A stretch of 64,000 bases of DNA from Porites lobata (taxonomy: Eukaryota; Cnidaria; Anthozoa; Scleractinia; Poritidae). The notes beneath the pieces are model-generated. The model worked only from the letters and a program-made list of their open reading frames with translations, was not told the origin of the DNA and made no database searches. Below are positions 1-11,831 of the stretch, one piece after another (within the stretch, counting starts at the first letter, position 1; the number at the start of each line of letters is the position of its first letter). The stretch lies in the NCBI GenBank assembly GCA_942486035.1, contig CALNXK010000178.1, positions 645,001 through 709,000 on the forward strand, given 5' to 3'. Position numbers and translations under genes: made by a program.

Positions 1-470
1 CGACGAAGGAATTGGTAAATAAAAGTAAACTTGTCGAGTTTTGATCACTAAAACTTTTTCAAATTCGTGCTTGCGTGATTAGCGCGCGAAAAGCAAAACA
101 TCTCACGTCACAACCATGTTTACACACTCTCATGCAAACACTCCTCTCAGCCAATCAGAGCGCGCGTACTATCTTAGTTATTTTATAATGATTCATATCA
201 AATATGTTGTGTTCATGTCACTATGGCCCCGCACTATTAGGATTTTGATTTCAAACTGACCTCGGACGCGAAAATTCAGCCAGTTCTTTTAAAAATACAG
301 GCGGGGAAGACCTTTTCTTACCATGGTCACGCGTTGGTCACGTTCTACGTCCCATTTTTATGCTTTGATTGGTCAAAATTTGACAGGTGAGTTCATACGG
401 AAAATTTATGCAGCATTTTGAAAGTTGTTTACTTTGACAGGTGAAGATGACAGAGTTTTGTGTCAACTTT
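1..470. other. Gene-free flank
   Basis: No credible coding frame, RNA gene or repeat boundary was seen. The sequence is AT-rich with a few CpG-containing words. Short ORFs here have no recognisable composition or motif. Confidence 0.5.
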
Positions 471-563
471 AACCTGAGATCAGGCTCTATTTTCGTTTCG
501 CTTTGAAAATATTAAACATTCCGGCGGGTAAAGGCTAATCGAAAATAGAGCCTGATACAAACC
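471..563. repeat. MITE copy A (AACCTGAGATCAGGC family)
   Basis: The left end reads AACCTGAGATCAGGCTCTA. The inverted counterpart near 540-555 (AAAATAGAGCCTGAT) is decayed at its outer tip. A related copy lies in opposite orientation at 3906-4017. No transposase is encoded, so it is non-autonomous. Confidence 0.6.
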
Positions 564-586
564 TTCTACGAAACGTCTTCCGCCCA

Positions 587-1549
587 AGGCAATCGTGACC
601 GTACAACTCGCTGCACAAAATGCTGGTCAAATTTAATTGTGAAAGTTGACGTACGAATAGATAGAGGAAGAGTGGCGACAGACTATCTCCTATCTGAAAG
701 GATATTCCTACCTTAAGCTTTATTGCAAGAAACAGAGTAATCAGAAACTTACGGAGAATAGTTAGCACTTTACGAAGAACAATTTTAAGCTAATATTGCG
801 CAGTGATATTAAAGAACTTCTACTCATCAAACTTACGTTGTACTTGTCCCTCTCTTTTCGAAACAAATCTTCACAAAGCAAAATATAGCGTCTACGAAAA
901 ACTGTCAAGCGTTTTTAGCGTCGCAGGTTCCCGTTTTGAAGAGAAATAAGGCCACCAACTCCAGGACTTCTAACCATCCATTTTTCAGCTGCAATGAAAA
1001 AAGGTATTTGGTAATTTATTCACGCGTTTAAGACTTCCCATCACATTCGCACGGGCAATTTGTTGTTGGGGATAATGAGAAGAATAAGACGCTTGTCATA
1101 TTTGTCTTCATCTTTATTCCCAAGTGGTAAACTTCCCGTGCGAATGTGCTGGCTAGTCTTAAAAGCTGGAATAAACTACCAAATACAAGGGTTTTCATTG
1201 CAGCTCTCTTAACAGTTTTTCGTAGACGCTATATTTTGCTTTGTTAAGATTTGTTTCCAAAAGAGAAAAAAATACAACATAAGTTTGATGAATAGAAGTT
1301 CTTTCATATTACCGCGCACTCAGCATAAAGGTGTTCTTCTTATAGTGCTAGCTATGTTCGCCGTAGGTTTCTGATTACTCTGTTTCTTGCAATAAAGCTT
1401 TAGGTAGGAATATCCTTTCAGATAGGAGATAGTCTGTCGGCACTCTACCTCTATTCGTGTGTCAAGTTTCTCTTAATGTGTTAGCTTAGCATTTTAAGGT
1501 TAAATTTGACCAGCATTTTTGCAGCGAGTTCTACGGACACGATTGCCTT
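587..1549. repeat. Long inverted repeat (foldback, ~450-bp arms)
   Basis: The left arm (about 587-1083) is matched in reverse complement by the right arm (about 1108-1549), leaving a loop of roughly 25 bases. Paired words include CACATTCGCACGGG near the centre, GATAGGAGATAGTCTGTCG in the right arm, and CACGATTGCCTT at the outer edge. The arms differ by scattered substitutions and small indels. No coding capacity is seen, so this is probably a foldback or MITE-like element. ORFs inside it are chance. Confidence 0.75.
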
Positions 1550-3905
1550 CAGACTTGCAGATCTAAAACTAGAGAGCTCTGAGGCGTATTTGCTGAAGGT
1601 AGGGAAAAATCTGTGGTGGGATTTCGAAGTTATTTGCATTTTTAGTAAAAATGTGGTTTTAAATATATGCCGATATTTCAAAGGTTTTTATACCTCCATT
1701 ATTGTTTATTAAGGATGCCAAAAATCATAGAAATCGTTTGAATCTTTCATTCTAAAAACGCACATCAAAAACATAACCAAAACGCATATAAATAGGTTCG
1801 GGCCACCTTAAAGAAAGTGCGATAAGAGATCGGTAAATACTCATAAGAGTGTGTGTTGGTGGCGGGAAAATGGTCAAACGAGTAAGCATTTCTCGTTCGT
1901 TGTTTGCCGATTGTTATCGAAGTGCTTTCCGGTAAAATGTCCGCGAAAGATTCATGAAATTTCCTTGGCTTTTGTCATATAATGGCCTCTTATCAATTAA
2001 AGAGGCTGTTTTTCTTCAGCTTTTAAGAATAACTAACTCTTCAGTTCTGCGACGCTAACAATGATGTAATTCAAAGGAACGAGAAATCCACATCTATTTA
2101 GTTTTCGGGGTGCATTATTCTCTGTAAATTAATGTATAAGCTCTAAGTTATATATAACATAAGCCAACGGTTTCAAAGCTTTGAAAAGCAACCTGTGGAA
2201 TAGAACTCTGTGTTTTAAAGGGACACGTTCGCGATTTCGTGCATGCTCATATATCAAAATGCTGTTTTTCTGCCGAGACATGCTGTATCGTCTATGTAGT
2301 CAATTTGATCATGTCATAATATTGTCAAAGAACAATCTGCACACTCCCCTGGCAGTCACTTGCACTTGATCAACTTAAATATTTGCAAATAGCTGTAAAT
2401 TAGTCAACCATAGAATTAAACCACCGGATCAACAGTAAATTCAACGCGGGTAGTGTTGACATAATCCACTATTTTTTTCCGGCGATTTTAGTACTCCCCC
2501 ATCCTACTTCAGATTACTCTGAATACAATTCTACTTTGAAATACACTCTAGATCGCTGAGATACATGTGAGTGGGATTATTAACCGACAGAATTAATAAT
2601 AAATTGGAAAGAAGTTATTTAATTAATGAGCATGCGCTTAACCGTGAACCTGTTCCTTTAATCTGACATCTTGTGTTGACGACTTTGACATGATCATGTT
2701 AAGGCAAAAAGGCACATTTAGTAAATACGTTAACTCTTTTATATGGAATCCGAAATTACCCTTAATCCTGGTGCTGGGCCTCCATTGGCTAAATAGTTCC
2801 TCTGCAAATCTTTTCGCCGTCAGATTGCTAGTAGCTTTTGGCAAGTGGTTATATCATTTTAAGGCATTCAAAGAGAATCAGACTCCGCTAAACATACCCC
2901 TTTGGAAATGCTTCCTTTCTATCCAGGTTCGAAGGACTGATATAATTATTCAAACGAAAATGAATAGTTATTATTGTTCTCTTACCTGAAAAATTGCTAC
3001 CGGAATTCCAATTCCGTGCTCTTTCCTCTGTTTGCTCAGGTGGAAGATGTCAAGAACTATTTGAGAAAATGAGACGTTTAAAATCTAACAGCACGATCTA
3101 TACATTTTACTGAACGGCTGTTTCCAGCGTTATAGGTTTGTTTAATTTTGCATTGGTGTGTTTTGTTTAAATCGCCGCAAGAAGCTATTGGAAAACATCC
3201 AACGTAATTACTAACTGCAATAAACCGGTCCAGTGAGATAAGTATTGAACTAGCCGGTTGAAATTAAAACCTTTAAAAAGATCATGCATTCAAAATAATA
3301 CACAATTCTAGATTTAGGCCAATCGTTTCAATAAAGATTGGCAAAAAAAAAACCGTTCGCTGACAAAAATCATGATTTTGAGCGCTCAGCTTCAACATTC
3401 TGTTCTAAGAAATGTCTTAAATGTGAAGACCCATTTCTAGGTTAGACACCCTAATGTCATAGTTTCGCTGTATTTCGTTTTTTTACAACTTTATTGAAAA
3501 CGCACACGCGCTTGACATTTACAAAAACCAATATGCTGCAGAACTAAAACTACAGTACCGAGAAAATACTGACAGAAAAGCCAATACGATACAGAAACGC
3601 TAACTAAAATACAGAGCAAATACTGAAAGAACTACGGTTCCTTTGTATTTCTACTATGAGGAAAAACGTTAAACCCAACCCAAAGGGCCTGGAAAAGCAA
3701 GTACAGCCTAATCGCGTGTAAGCAAATTTGGGAGCCTGTGTCGCGAGATTTTTGCTGGAAAGGAGCTGTATCATAAACGGACGGACACAAGACACTGAAA
3801 GAGAGAAAACTGTTGGCTTCCACCATTTACTCACGACTTTCTTTCTTTTTTTCGATCAGGATGTGACCATTATCAACAATTAAAACAAAATAACACACTG
3901 ATACT
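1550..3905. other. Gene-free region
   Basis: I see no gene, RNA or repeat that I can support. Several ORFs of 60-100 codons occur on both strands, but they overlap one another, lack domains and have ordinary AT-rich composition. Confidence 0.5.
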
Positions 3906-4017
3906 AACCTGAGATCAGGCCCAATTTTAGCAGCCTCCATACATTCTCTACGTAGTCGTTTCTCCCGCCAGAATTTTATTTAAAAAGCGAAACGTAAATA
4001 GAGCCTGATCTCAGGTT
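3906..4017. repeat. MITE copy B (AACCTGAGATCAGGC family)
   Basis: This 112-bp element starts AACCTGAGATCAGGC and ends with the reverse complement GCCTGATCTCAGGTT. Internal words (GCGAAAC, CCCGCC) match copy A at 471-563 in reverse orientation. The terminal inverted repeats are intact for at least 15 bp. Confidence 0.7.
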
Positions 4018-4332
4018 ATATCGATGTTAATTTATGATGTTTTCATAGGTCACCTTCAGCTACCAGTAAACAAGTCTCCAGATGCTTCATAAATTTTCCA
4101 CATGATTCCTCTTCGCTAGCTCTTCGCCTGTTAGTTCTTGCTCTTTGCCTTTCTCTTTCCCGTCGCTCTTCACTTGTAAGCAAATAGGTTGAATTCATAC
4201 AAGAAAAAACATACAAGCTAAGAGGACAAAAGAGCGTTTTCACCACAGGTAACACAGGCTCATTATTTGTGTCACGTACGGGTTTCATAAAATGAGTAAA
4301 TATAGAGAACATATGGGGCGAAGTTTAGGTGT

Positions 4333-4551
4333 GGAAATTTGCTAGAAAATGGAAATAAGAATCGATGAAACTTACCATGTGACGAGTTGTTGGTGTCCTT
4401 AATATGCACACGAAGTTTATAGAAAAATAGTCTTTCCTACATAGTATAGTGAATGAGACTATTTAACCCGAAACTTCGTGTACCTATAAAGGACAACAAC
4501 TCACCAAATGGTAAGTTTCATCGATTCTTATTTCCATTTTCTAGCAAATTT
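4333..4551. repeat. Near-perfect hairpin MITE (~85-bp arms)
   Basis: The left arm begins GGAAATTTGCTAGAAAATGG and its reverse complement forms the right arm, ending CCATTTTCTAGCAAATTT. The arms pair almost perfectly around a centre near 4440. The high identity suggests recent insertion or gene conversion. It encodes nothing. Confidence 0.75.
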
Positions 4552-5068
4552 TCTTTCCTTTACTTTTCCTGTAGAATGAGATTTATTTCATTATTGAAGG
4601 GGATGATAAAATCCCGGGGGGACTGCCCTATATCTGCCATATAGGTGTGTGCCGCCTCATCGGTTAGGGTTTTTGCACCGTTTTGGTCTGAAAAGGGGTA
4701 TAGATTTTGAACATTTTGGTCTGGGGTTTTAATTTCAACAATGATAACATAATTTTTGCTTAATGCAAAGGGTTCAGAGGAGTTTCGTGTGAATAAATGA
4801 ACTACTCATTTAAAGTCTCACCTTGAAAAATGTCTATACCTGTCGCTTAGCACGATTAATTAGCCCAATGGGATCTTTATGAATCTACTGTAAACGATTT
4901 CTTCGCTTCTTATCTGACCCAGATCGACTTTGTTGCTCGCCATTTTGAAAATCAATAACCGCAAGCCATATCCTCGCTGGCGCACAGCACGTCGACCAAG
5001 GCACAAGTGCCCAGTAAAAAAAAAGGACAAGTTTCTTTCAATAGTAGTATTACTGGCCCACTTAGCAC
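4552..5068. other. Gene-free segment up to the left Polinton boundary
   Basis: No gene is supported. Similarity to the right-hand element begins at 5069 with CTCAAAGGATGCCGCC, matching 51251 onward. Position 5068 is therefore either the breakpoint where the left Polinton was truncated or its true edge. The minus ORF at 4860-5072 has no counterpart in the right copy and starts with a non-ATG codon. Confidence 0.5.
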
Positions 5069-5312
5069 TCAAAGGATGCCGCCGCCGCTATTGTTGAAAG
5101 GCTATTGATCTTAGTTGTCAATCAAAAATTCAAGATGGCGGACTCTCTCGGAGAGCGCCAAAGAGGACTCGGAACTTACTTACTTATGAATATGTAAAGT
5201 GAAGTTATATATGTGGATGAAGGTGATCACTCACACTTGTGGGACAGAAAGTCTGACCCAATTGCACAGTACGCATGCGCAGTACCGAATCTGAAACGAA
5301 AAAAAAAATTAT

Positions 5313-5384
5313 CGACTCAATCAGGGATCGAACCTGAAATCTTCTGATGTAGTGTCAGACGTGTTACCATTACACCACTGAGCC
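5313..5384 (-). tRNA. tRNA-Trp-like gene, anticodon CUA (amber suppressor type), left copy
   Basis: The 72-nt cloverleaf has a GGCTCAG/TTGAGTC acceptor (two G-U pairs), D arm GTGT/ACAC, anticodon arm TCTGA/TCAGA with loop CACTACA, a five-base variable loop, and T arm TCAGG/CCTGA with loop TTCGATC. Internal promoter boxes are present (A: TGGTGTAATGG; B: GGTTCGATCC) and a T-run terminator follows. The anticodon is CTA, which would read UAG. The anticodon stem and flanks match eukaryotic tRNA-Trp (GTCTGAC...ATCAGAAG), whose anticodon is CCA. Position 33 is A instead of the near-universal U, which could impair decoding. Only one base (position 26) differs from the right copy at 51501-51572, although flanks have diverged. 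Confidence 0.8.
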
Positions 5385-5429
5385 GTGTATAGTGAGAACC
5401 CATTTGTTTCTCAGTTAAGAAGTATTTTA

Positions 5430-5711
5430 TTACAGTGTTTTAAGATTGCGTTGACAAGTAGCGCATAAGACATTAATGTCGCCGACCATATTATCGTAGA
5501 TCAAAGTCTTCTCTTCTTTTTTCACTTCTTTCTTCTCAGCGACTCTCTTCTTCTCTCTTTGTTGTCTCCTCATCTCTTTTCTTTTCAGACTTCGAATATA
5601 CTCTTTGAGTGTAAGAATGTGAGTTTCTTTGAGTTTTAAAAGAGCCTTAAGATGTTTTACTTCAGCTTGACAACCAAACCAAGCTTCCCCGAGCTCCTTA
5701 TCCGTAGACAT
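5430..5711 (-). CDS. Small coiled-coil protein with C-terminal CxxC, left copy
   Basis: I do not recognise a family. The 93-residue product starts at the ATG shared with the right copy (51592-51867). The N-terminus carries the conserved block KELGEAWFGCQAE, followed by a heptad-like Leu/Lys stretch (about residues 20-45) and a strongly basic Arg/Lys segment (about 45-65). It ends in a Cys-x2-Cys pair (CATC) that could bind zinc. TAA terminates it. The gene lies between the tRNA (45 bases beyond its stop, same strand) and the BEL insertion, which landed 20 bases before its start codon and separated it from its upstream AATTATAAAA sequence. Conservation of length and reading frame in both elements argues that it is a real gene. 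Confidence 0.75.
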   Translation of the reverse strand: MSTDKELGEAWFGCQAEVKHLKALLKLKETHILTLKEYIRSLKRKEMRRQQREKKRVAEKKEVKKEEKTLIYDNMVGDINVLCATCQRNLKTL

Positions 5712-5730
5712 CTTCAAAGTGTGTGAATTA

Positions 5731-5967
5731 TGTCGAGTAGACTGAACTTGCTATTTGAACCTTGTTATTGTTTAACTCAGCATGTTATGCGGTCATGTCA
5801 TAAATGTATGCGCACGCGCAAGTCACATGGAAAGTACTGTATGATCAGATCGTCATTTTGAAATATAGCTGTGTTTGGTTATCGAGATTCTGTTCCTTGT
5901 CTGTTCGTTTGTCTTCGTTCACCGTTCCCCTAAATTATCAGACTGTTATCTAAAGACCCACACGACA
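5731..5967 (+). repeat. BEL 5' LTR
   Basis: This 237-bp repeat begins TGTCGAGTAG and ends CACACGACA. It is followed at once by a primer-binding-site-like stretch, TGGTGCCGAGACC. It is the same as 11595-11831 and 16528-16764. Confidence 0.95.
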
Positions 5968-6001
5968 TTTTGGTGCCGAGACCAGGATCATCCAACGCAG
6001 T

Positions 6002-7261
6002 ATGGCGGAAACTCTCCCGAAACTAACCTCTTCACGTGCGGGTTATCGTGCTCACTTAACGAAGACCTTGAACAAGGCGAAGGATCTTATGAAGAAGGAG
6101 GCACCCACCGAAATGGATGTTGTATCGCTTAACAGTATCATTGAACAACTTACACGGAAGAAGACTATTCTCACCGGACTGGACGAGAAAATTGCGGCGC
6201 TCATCGAAGAACCGGAGGATCTCGAGCAAGAGATTTTGAGAGATCTCGAGCAAGAGACAGAAGAAATCCATGATGAAATTCTAGATACCACCAGCCAGAT
6301 AAGTAGATTTATTCATGTCACAATATCTCCTAAGAAATCTGCTACCCAGCCTCCGTCCTCCACTCATCAGGAATCCCCACAAATGGTATATAATGAAACC
6401 CCACTCGTACCAAGTAACACGTCCGAACCCAGCACTTCAAACAGTCACGAAAATACCCCACCCACTAGTCAAGCAGCCTCTGGGGAAACTGTTAATAATC
6501 AACCGAATTCTCAGCCACCCCTGAACACACATCCACCGCCTCAGACCTCTCAGTTGAATGTTAACCACAGTAGCCGCCTTCCCAAACTGAATTTACCTAC
6601 CTTTTCTGGCAATCCCCTCAACTGGCCCACATTTTGGGATTCATTCGAAGCAGCTGTCCACTCTCACACCACATTGGGGGGAGTACAGAAGTTTAGTTAC
6701 CTGAAGGCCCAACTAACGGGGGTCGCCTCAAGGGCTATAGCTGGTTTCCCACTAAGCAATGTCAATTATGAACAAGCCATAAAACTACTTAAGGAACGTT
6801 TTGGGCAACCCAGTAAGATCATAGGTGCCCATATGCAAGCTCTCCTGGAAATTGCTAGCCCTGCCAACCAGTTAACAAGCTTGCAACTGTTTTATGATAC
6901 CATGGAAACTCATGTCAGAGGTCTTGAATCACTTGGAAGATCACACGAAAGCTATGGGGATCTCCTCGTTCCAATTATCCTGGGAAAGTTACCCCATGAG
7001 TTGAGAAAGATCTTAGCCCGTGAACACGAGAGCCCTGAATGGAAATTCCAGGAGTTGAGAGAAGCTATTGTAAGGGAAATTCGAATCCTTGAAGCAGGTA
7101 CCCAACTTAACGACACCCCTTATGGACTCACCCCAACAATCACTGGTTCTTTTCTCGCTCAAATACAAGGAAAACAGCCTCATTTGGGGAAATCTAGTAA
7201 ACCAGAATCTAAAAAATGTCTGTACTGCAAGGGTCCCCACCCTCCTACAATTGTCAAGTAG
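6002..7261 (+). CDS. gag: BEL Gag polyprotein (DUF1759)
   Basis: This is the capsid-forming polyprotein of the retrotransposon. The 419-residue frame starts 34 bases after the LTR. It has an N-terminal coiled-coil/acidic region (about 1-100), a Ser/Thr/Pro/Gln-rich linker (about 105-190), then the DUF1759 core starting LPKLNLPTFSGNPLNWPTF (about 190-350). The C-terminus enters a zinc-knuckle region (CLYCKGPH) but is cut by a frameshift near 7250. The remaining knuckles (for example CHKCKGKHHTSLC) lie in two other frames at 7216-7400. In intact BEL elements gag and pol usually form one reading frame, so the breaks are probably lesions or consensus errors. Confidence 0.9.
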   Translation: MAETLPKLTSSRAGYRAHLTKTLNKAKDLMKKEAPTEMDVVSLNSIIEQLTRKKTILTGLDEKIAALIEEPEDLEQEILRDLEQETEEIHDEILDTTSQISRFIHVTISPKKSATQPPSSTHQESPQMVYNETPLVPSNTSEPSTSNSHENTPPTSQAASGETVNNQPNSQPPLNTHPPPQTSQLNVNHSSRLPKLNLPTFSGNPLNWPTFWDSFEAAVHSHTTLGGVQKFSYLKAQLTGVASRAIAGFPLSNVNYEQAIKLLKERFGQPSKIIGAHMQALLEIASPANQLTSLQLFYDTMETHVRGLESLGRSHESYGDLLVPIILGKLPHELRKILAREHESPEWKFQELREAIVREIRILEAGTQLNDTPYGLTPTITGSFLAQIQGKQPHLGKSSKPESKKCLYCKGPHPPTIVK

Positions 7262-7307
7262 TCACTGACGTTCGGGAGAGATGGACAAAGGTTAAGACTC
7301 TCGGACA

Positions 7308-10300
7308 TTGCTTCAACTGTTTGGGAAACACAAGTCTTCAGTGTGTCAGTCAAAATTCCGCTGCCATAAATGTAAGGGGAAACATCACACAAGTTTATGT
7401 TTGGGCCCCACTGATCCTGCCATCAACCCTCCGACCACACCTGACAATACGGCTCCCACTCACAGTCCTCATACTTCTATAGCAGAGCCACCCTTCAGGG
7501 TACATACCTCTCTCGCACCAATTACTCAAACGAATATCCCAGTCAACAATGGCCCAATATCACTCTTGAAAACTGCTGTAGCAACTGTTGGCTATAACCA
7601 TACGCACTGTGAAGCTAACATTCTATTCGACGAAGGTGCACAGCGCTCCTTTATCACGCAGTCCTTGGCTGATCAACTAGGCATACTTTACACAGAGAAT
7701 GAATCTATTGCCTTGTCTGCCTTTGGTGCACACTCCTCATCCAACAGACGATTACCTATGGCCAACATCACTATCGTCACTAACAATGGGGAACACATAC
7801 CAGTACGTGTCCTTGTGATTGACCAAATCACCACACCACTTCAGAACCACTTTCGGCAGCAGGTCCGAACCATACCCTACCTAAGGGGTCTTCAACTTGC
7901 CCACCCTGTGACGTCGGACGAGAATTTTGAAATCTCACTTCTACTTGGTGCGGATCACTATTGGGATATAGTGATGGACACGGTCATCCGCGGTCAAGGC
8001 CCAACTGCTGTAGAATCAAAGATTGGCTACCTCATCTCTGGACCGCTACAGACTAACTGCGTCAATCGCACTGACACTGCTGTGAACCTGCTACAGACAC
8101 TGTCTTCCACAACGGCGGCAGAACGTGATCTTGAACATTTTTGGTCTCTGGAGTCTATAGGCATCACACCACCTACAGAAGTGGATAACCAGGAGTCCTT
8201 CCTGCAACACTACCAGAGATCCTCAATCACAAGAATGTCCGATGGCAGTTACAGCGCCAAATTCCCATGGAAGGAAGATTTTCCCACACTACCTTCCAAC
8301 TATGGTAGCTGTGCACGCCGCACGCTGGCTATGGTACCGCCTTGCTCAGACACCTAGCCTTCTTACCTCGTGCGGGAAATTATCAAAGAACATGAAAGGC
8401 GTGGATTTATTGAAAGGGTTGACAATGTAGACAGTATGGATAGAGCGCACTACCTCCCACATCACGCAGTCAAGAAAGAATCTGCTACCACACCTATCAG
8501 AGTTGTTTTTGATTGCAGCTCCCGATCCTCAAACAACTCTCCAAGTTTGAACGACTGCCTTATGGTGGGCCCTCCATTTCTAAGCGATATGTGCTCTATC
8601 ATCATAAGATTCCGATCCTTCACTTACGGCCTGTCCACAGATATTGAGAAGGCCTTTCTTCATGTCGGTCTCGATGGCAATGACCGAGACTTTACCCGAT
8701 TTTTTCTGGTTGTCAGACCCTAAGAATCCGGAAAGCGAATTTCAGGTCTTTCGTTTCAAGACGGTCCTATTTGGTTCCACCAGTTCCCCTTTCATGCTGA
8801 ACGCTACACTGCATCATCATCTGAAAAACTACAGTACACCTGTGGCCAAAGACATTGGAAACAATATGTATGTAGACAATGTTATCTCCGGGTGTGACCA
8901 AGAAACTGACATCATCCGTTACTATCAAGAGTCAAGATCAATCATGAATGAAGCCAATTTCAACCTGCGCTCATGGGCATCCAATAGCCCACGACTTCGT
9001 GAAGGGGCAGAACAAGATCAAACGGCCGATCCAAGCACTGTGGTCAACATTCTTGGTTTGCGCTGGCACCCAATCCAAGACACCATCTCTCTTGCACCAA
9101 AGGAACTCGCCTCCCCTTCCAGTCAACCAACCTCCAAACGTGATGTACTACAACTTGCCTCAAGGACTTATGATCCACTGGGATTCATATCTCCAGTCAC
9201 TGTGAAGGCCAAGCTCCTCATTCAAGAACTGTGGCAAAGAAAGCTGGAATGGGACGAGCCACTTCCCACAGAACTGGAAGCCAAGTGGAATGACATGGCC
9301 CAAGATATCCAAGAGGCTAGCAAGCTGATCTTACCCAGATGCTTCTTCTCACAAGTGCCGTCTAATGCACAACCAATCTACTTACATGTCTTTGCTGATG
9401 CCAGCCCTAAAGCATATGGAGCTGTAGCCTACATTTCTAATGGTGACCAGACCTCACTCGTCATGTCAAGGTCACGTGTTGCTCCACTGAAGAAATTGAC
9501 ACTCCCTCAATTGGAACTAATGGCGGCATCAATCTGTACAAGACTAGCTCATTTCGTAGCAGAAGCCCTCAAATCGAGATTTCCCAATATTACAGTCCAT
9601 CTGTGGTCAGACAGCGAGATAGTCCTCCATTGGTTACACAGCTCCAAGCCCCTCAAACAGTTTATTGCCAACCGCACCAAAGAGATCATGACACTGTTCC
9701 CTGTTACTGTCTGGAATCATTGCCCAACCCAAGAAAACCCTGCTGATCTGCTTACTCGTGGCATCTCTACAACACAGCTTCACACCTCATCTCTTTGGCA
9801 ACACGGTCCCCAATGGTTACCACTTGTCGAGCAATGGCCATCTTGGAATCCCTCCAAAATACTCCATCTACAGCTGTGTGACATCGCCGATGCGCAAGAC
9901 ACTGATGCCACAACCAGGAATGGGACGACTCAGACAGATCCGACGGAGAAAGAGCTAGGCATCCATAATCTTATTGATGTTTCAAGATTCAGCACTCTCT
10001 CCAGACTTCTCAGCGTAACAGCATACGTTCTACGGTTTGTGAAGAACTTGAAACATCCTGCAACAAAGACACATGGCCCCCTATCTGTACAGGAGAGGCA
10101 AGACGCCCAACGCAAGTGGATCCAGAACTCCCAAGCACTAATCTATGCAGCAGAGATTGCTAACCTTCGATCCAACTCCAGTACCCGTTCGACATTAGTG
10201 AAACAACTCCGCCTGTTCCTCGATGCTGACGGCTTCCTTCGTTTCGGGGGGAGGATCCATAATGCTCAGCTTGCAGAGTCAGCAAAGTTTCCCTACCTGC

Positions 10301-11604
10301 TTCCACCCAACCATCCCTTCACAGCACTGGTTGTCTACGAAGTCCATAAAAAGCAACTTCACTCTGGTGTCAACGTGGTAGTGACCATGCTTCGCCAAAC
10401 ATTCTGGATAACTTCAATTCGGCAGTATGTGAGGAAACTTCTTCGTCGATGTGTGACCTGCCGGAAGGTGCAAGGAACGGCCTTCAGAGCTCCAGATCCC
10501 GCACCCTTACCTAAGTTAAGAGTCCAGGAAGCAAAACAATTTTCAGTAACTGGAGTTGACTTTACTGGACCCCTCTATGTGCGATCAGAAAAGGGTACCA
10601 CCAAGAGCTACATTTGTCTGTTTACGTGCGCTGTAACAAGAGCGGTACATCTGGAAGTTGTCAGTGACCTCTCAGCGCAAAGTTTCCTGCAAGCCTTCCG
10701 ACGATTCTCAAGTCGCAGATCTGTGCCACATCACATGATATCAGATAATGCCTCCACGTTCCTTGCGGCCTCAGATACCCTCAGTGACCTATTCAAATCT
10801 CCTTCACTAAAGGAACAGTTCAGCCGACAAGGCGTTGAGTGGAAATTTATCCCGAAACGCGCTCCATGGTACGGAGGCTTTTGGGAACGAATCATTGGAC
10901 TAACGAAACGAGCCATTAAGAAGACGCTTGGCAAGGCATCTATCACCTTAACAGAGCTCCAAACACTCGCCACTGAAGTAGAAGCTGTCCTGAATGATCG
11001 CCCTATCACTTATGTTTCAAGTGATTGTACAGACGAAGAGCCATTAACACCTTCTCATCTCTTAAACGGGAGGAGAATCTCTTCCCTGCCTTATCCCATT
11101 GCTGATGATGATCCATCTGACCCGGACTATGGAGGTGCATCTGACAAGAGGCAGCGTGTGACAGCACAAGCCCATATCCTTGAATGTTTCTGGAACCGAT
11201 GGAGACACGAATACCTGACCTCACTTCGCGAATTCCACAGAGCATCCGGTACCAACAAGCAATCAATCAAGACGGGAGATGTTGTACTAGTCTATGACGA
11301 AGGTCCCAGATCATCATGGAAGCTAGCAGTTATAGAAGACCTGATTAGAGGAGGTGATGGCTTTGTAAGGGCAGCACACATTCGCACAAGTACTGGATAT
11401 ACCAACCGTCCTGTCTCCAAACTGTATCCTCTTGAAGTTACTGCGAGTCCCTCTTCCTCTAGGATTGCATCGCGAAACTCTCCTGAGCAACAATCTACCG
11501 TAGTCACATCAACTAGACCGAGACGAGCTGCGGCTACTGACGCCATGGGGAGAATTTCAGAATGGACAAGATGCATCCACGCCCCCCCGGAGGATGTCGA
11601 GTAG
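7308..11604 (+). pseudogene. pol: BEL Pol: protease, reverse transcriptase, RNase H, integrase
   Basis: The order is zinc knuckle, DUF1758 aspartic protease (ILFDEGAQRSF, about 7615), reverse transcriptase (TDIEKAFLHV near 8640; YVDN active-site box near 8870, the BEL form of YxDD), RNase H (FADASPKAYGAVAY near 9390; DSEIVLHWL near 9615), integrase HHCC zinc domain (about 10340-10480), rve core with D (VDFTGP), D (SDNAST) and E (WERIIG), and a C-terminal DUF5641 domain. The frame from 8644 to 11604 is open for 986 codons. Upstream it is broken by a double shift around 8330-8375 and a shift near 8705 inside TTTTTT. The element was probably functional recently. Confidence 0.92.
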
Positions 11605-11831
11605 ACTGAACTTGCTATTTGAACCTTGTTATTGTTTAACTCAGCATGTTATGCGGTCATGTCATAAATGTATGCGCACGCGCAAGTCACATGGAAAGTA
11701 CTGTATGATCAGATCGTCATTTTGAAATATAGCTGTGTTTGGTTATCGAGATTCTGTTCCTTGTCTGTTCGTTTGTCTTCGTTCACCGTTCCCCTAAATT
11801 ATCAGACTGTTATCTAAAGACCCACACGACA
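11595..11831 (+). repeat. BEL 3' LTR
   Basis: No difference from the 5' LTR was seen by eye over 237 bp. The stop of Pol lies at its first bases (GTCGAGTAG), so the coding region runs into the LTR. Confidence 0.95.

Larger units (their letters stand above)
5731..11831 (+). mobile_element. BEL/Pao LTR retrotransposon (full length)
   Basis: Two 237-bp LTRs (5731-5967, 11595-11831), identical by eye and each TG...CA, flank gag and pol in the BEL order: DUF1759 gag, DUF1758 protease, RT, RNase H, integrase. A 5-bp target duplication AATTA lies at 5726-5730 and 11832-11836. Identical LTRs imply a recent insertion. The target was the promoter region of the left Polinton coiled-coil gene. The coding region contains at least four or five frameshifts, several at homopolymers, so decay and sequencing error are both possible. 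Confidence 0.95.

Noticed and set aside
4043..4312. 89-codon minus ORF with an Arg/Glu-rich middle
   Set aside because: No counterpart elsewhere, no domain, and no promoter or neighbour to support it.
4860..5072. 70-codon minus ORF at the left Polinton edge
   Set aside because: Non-ATG start, no equivalent in the right element, crosses the homology breakpoint.
9930..11576. Minus-strand ORFs across BEL pol (and 15941-16509)
   Set aside because: Antisense shadows of the integrase and DUF5641 coding region.
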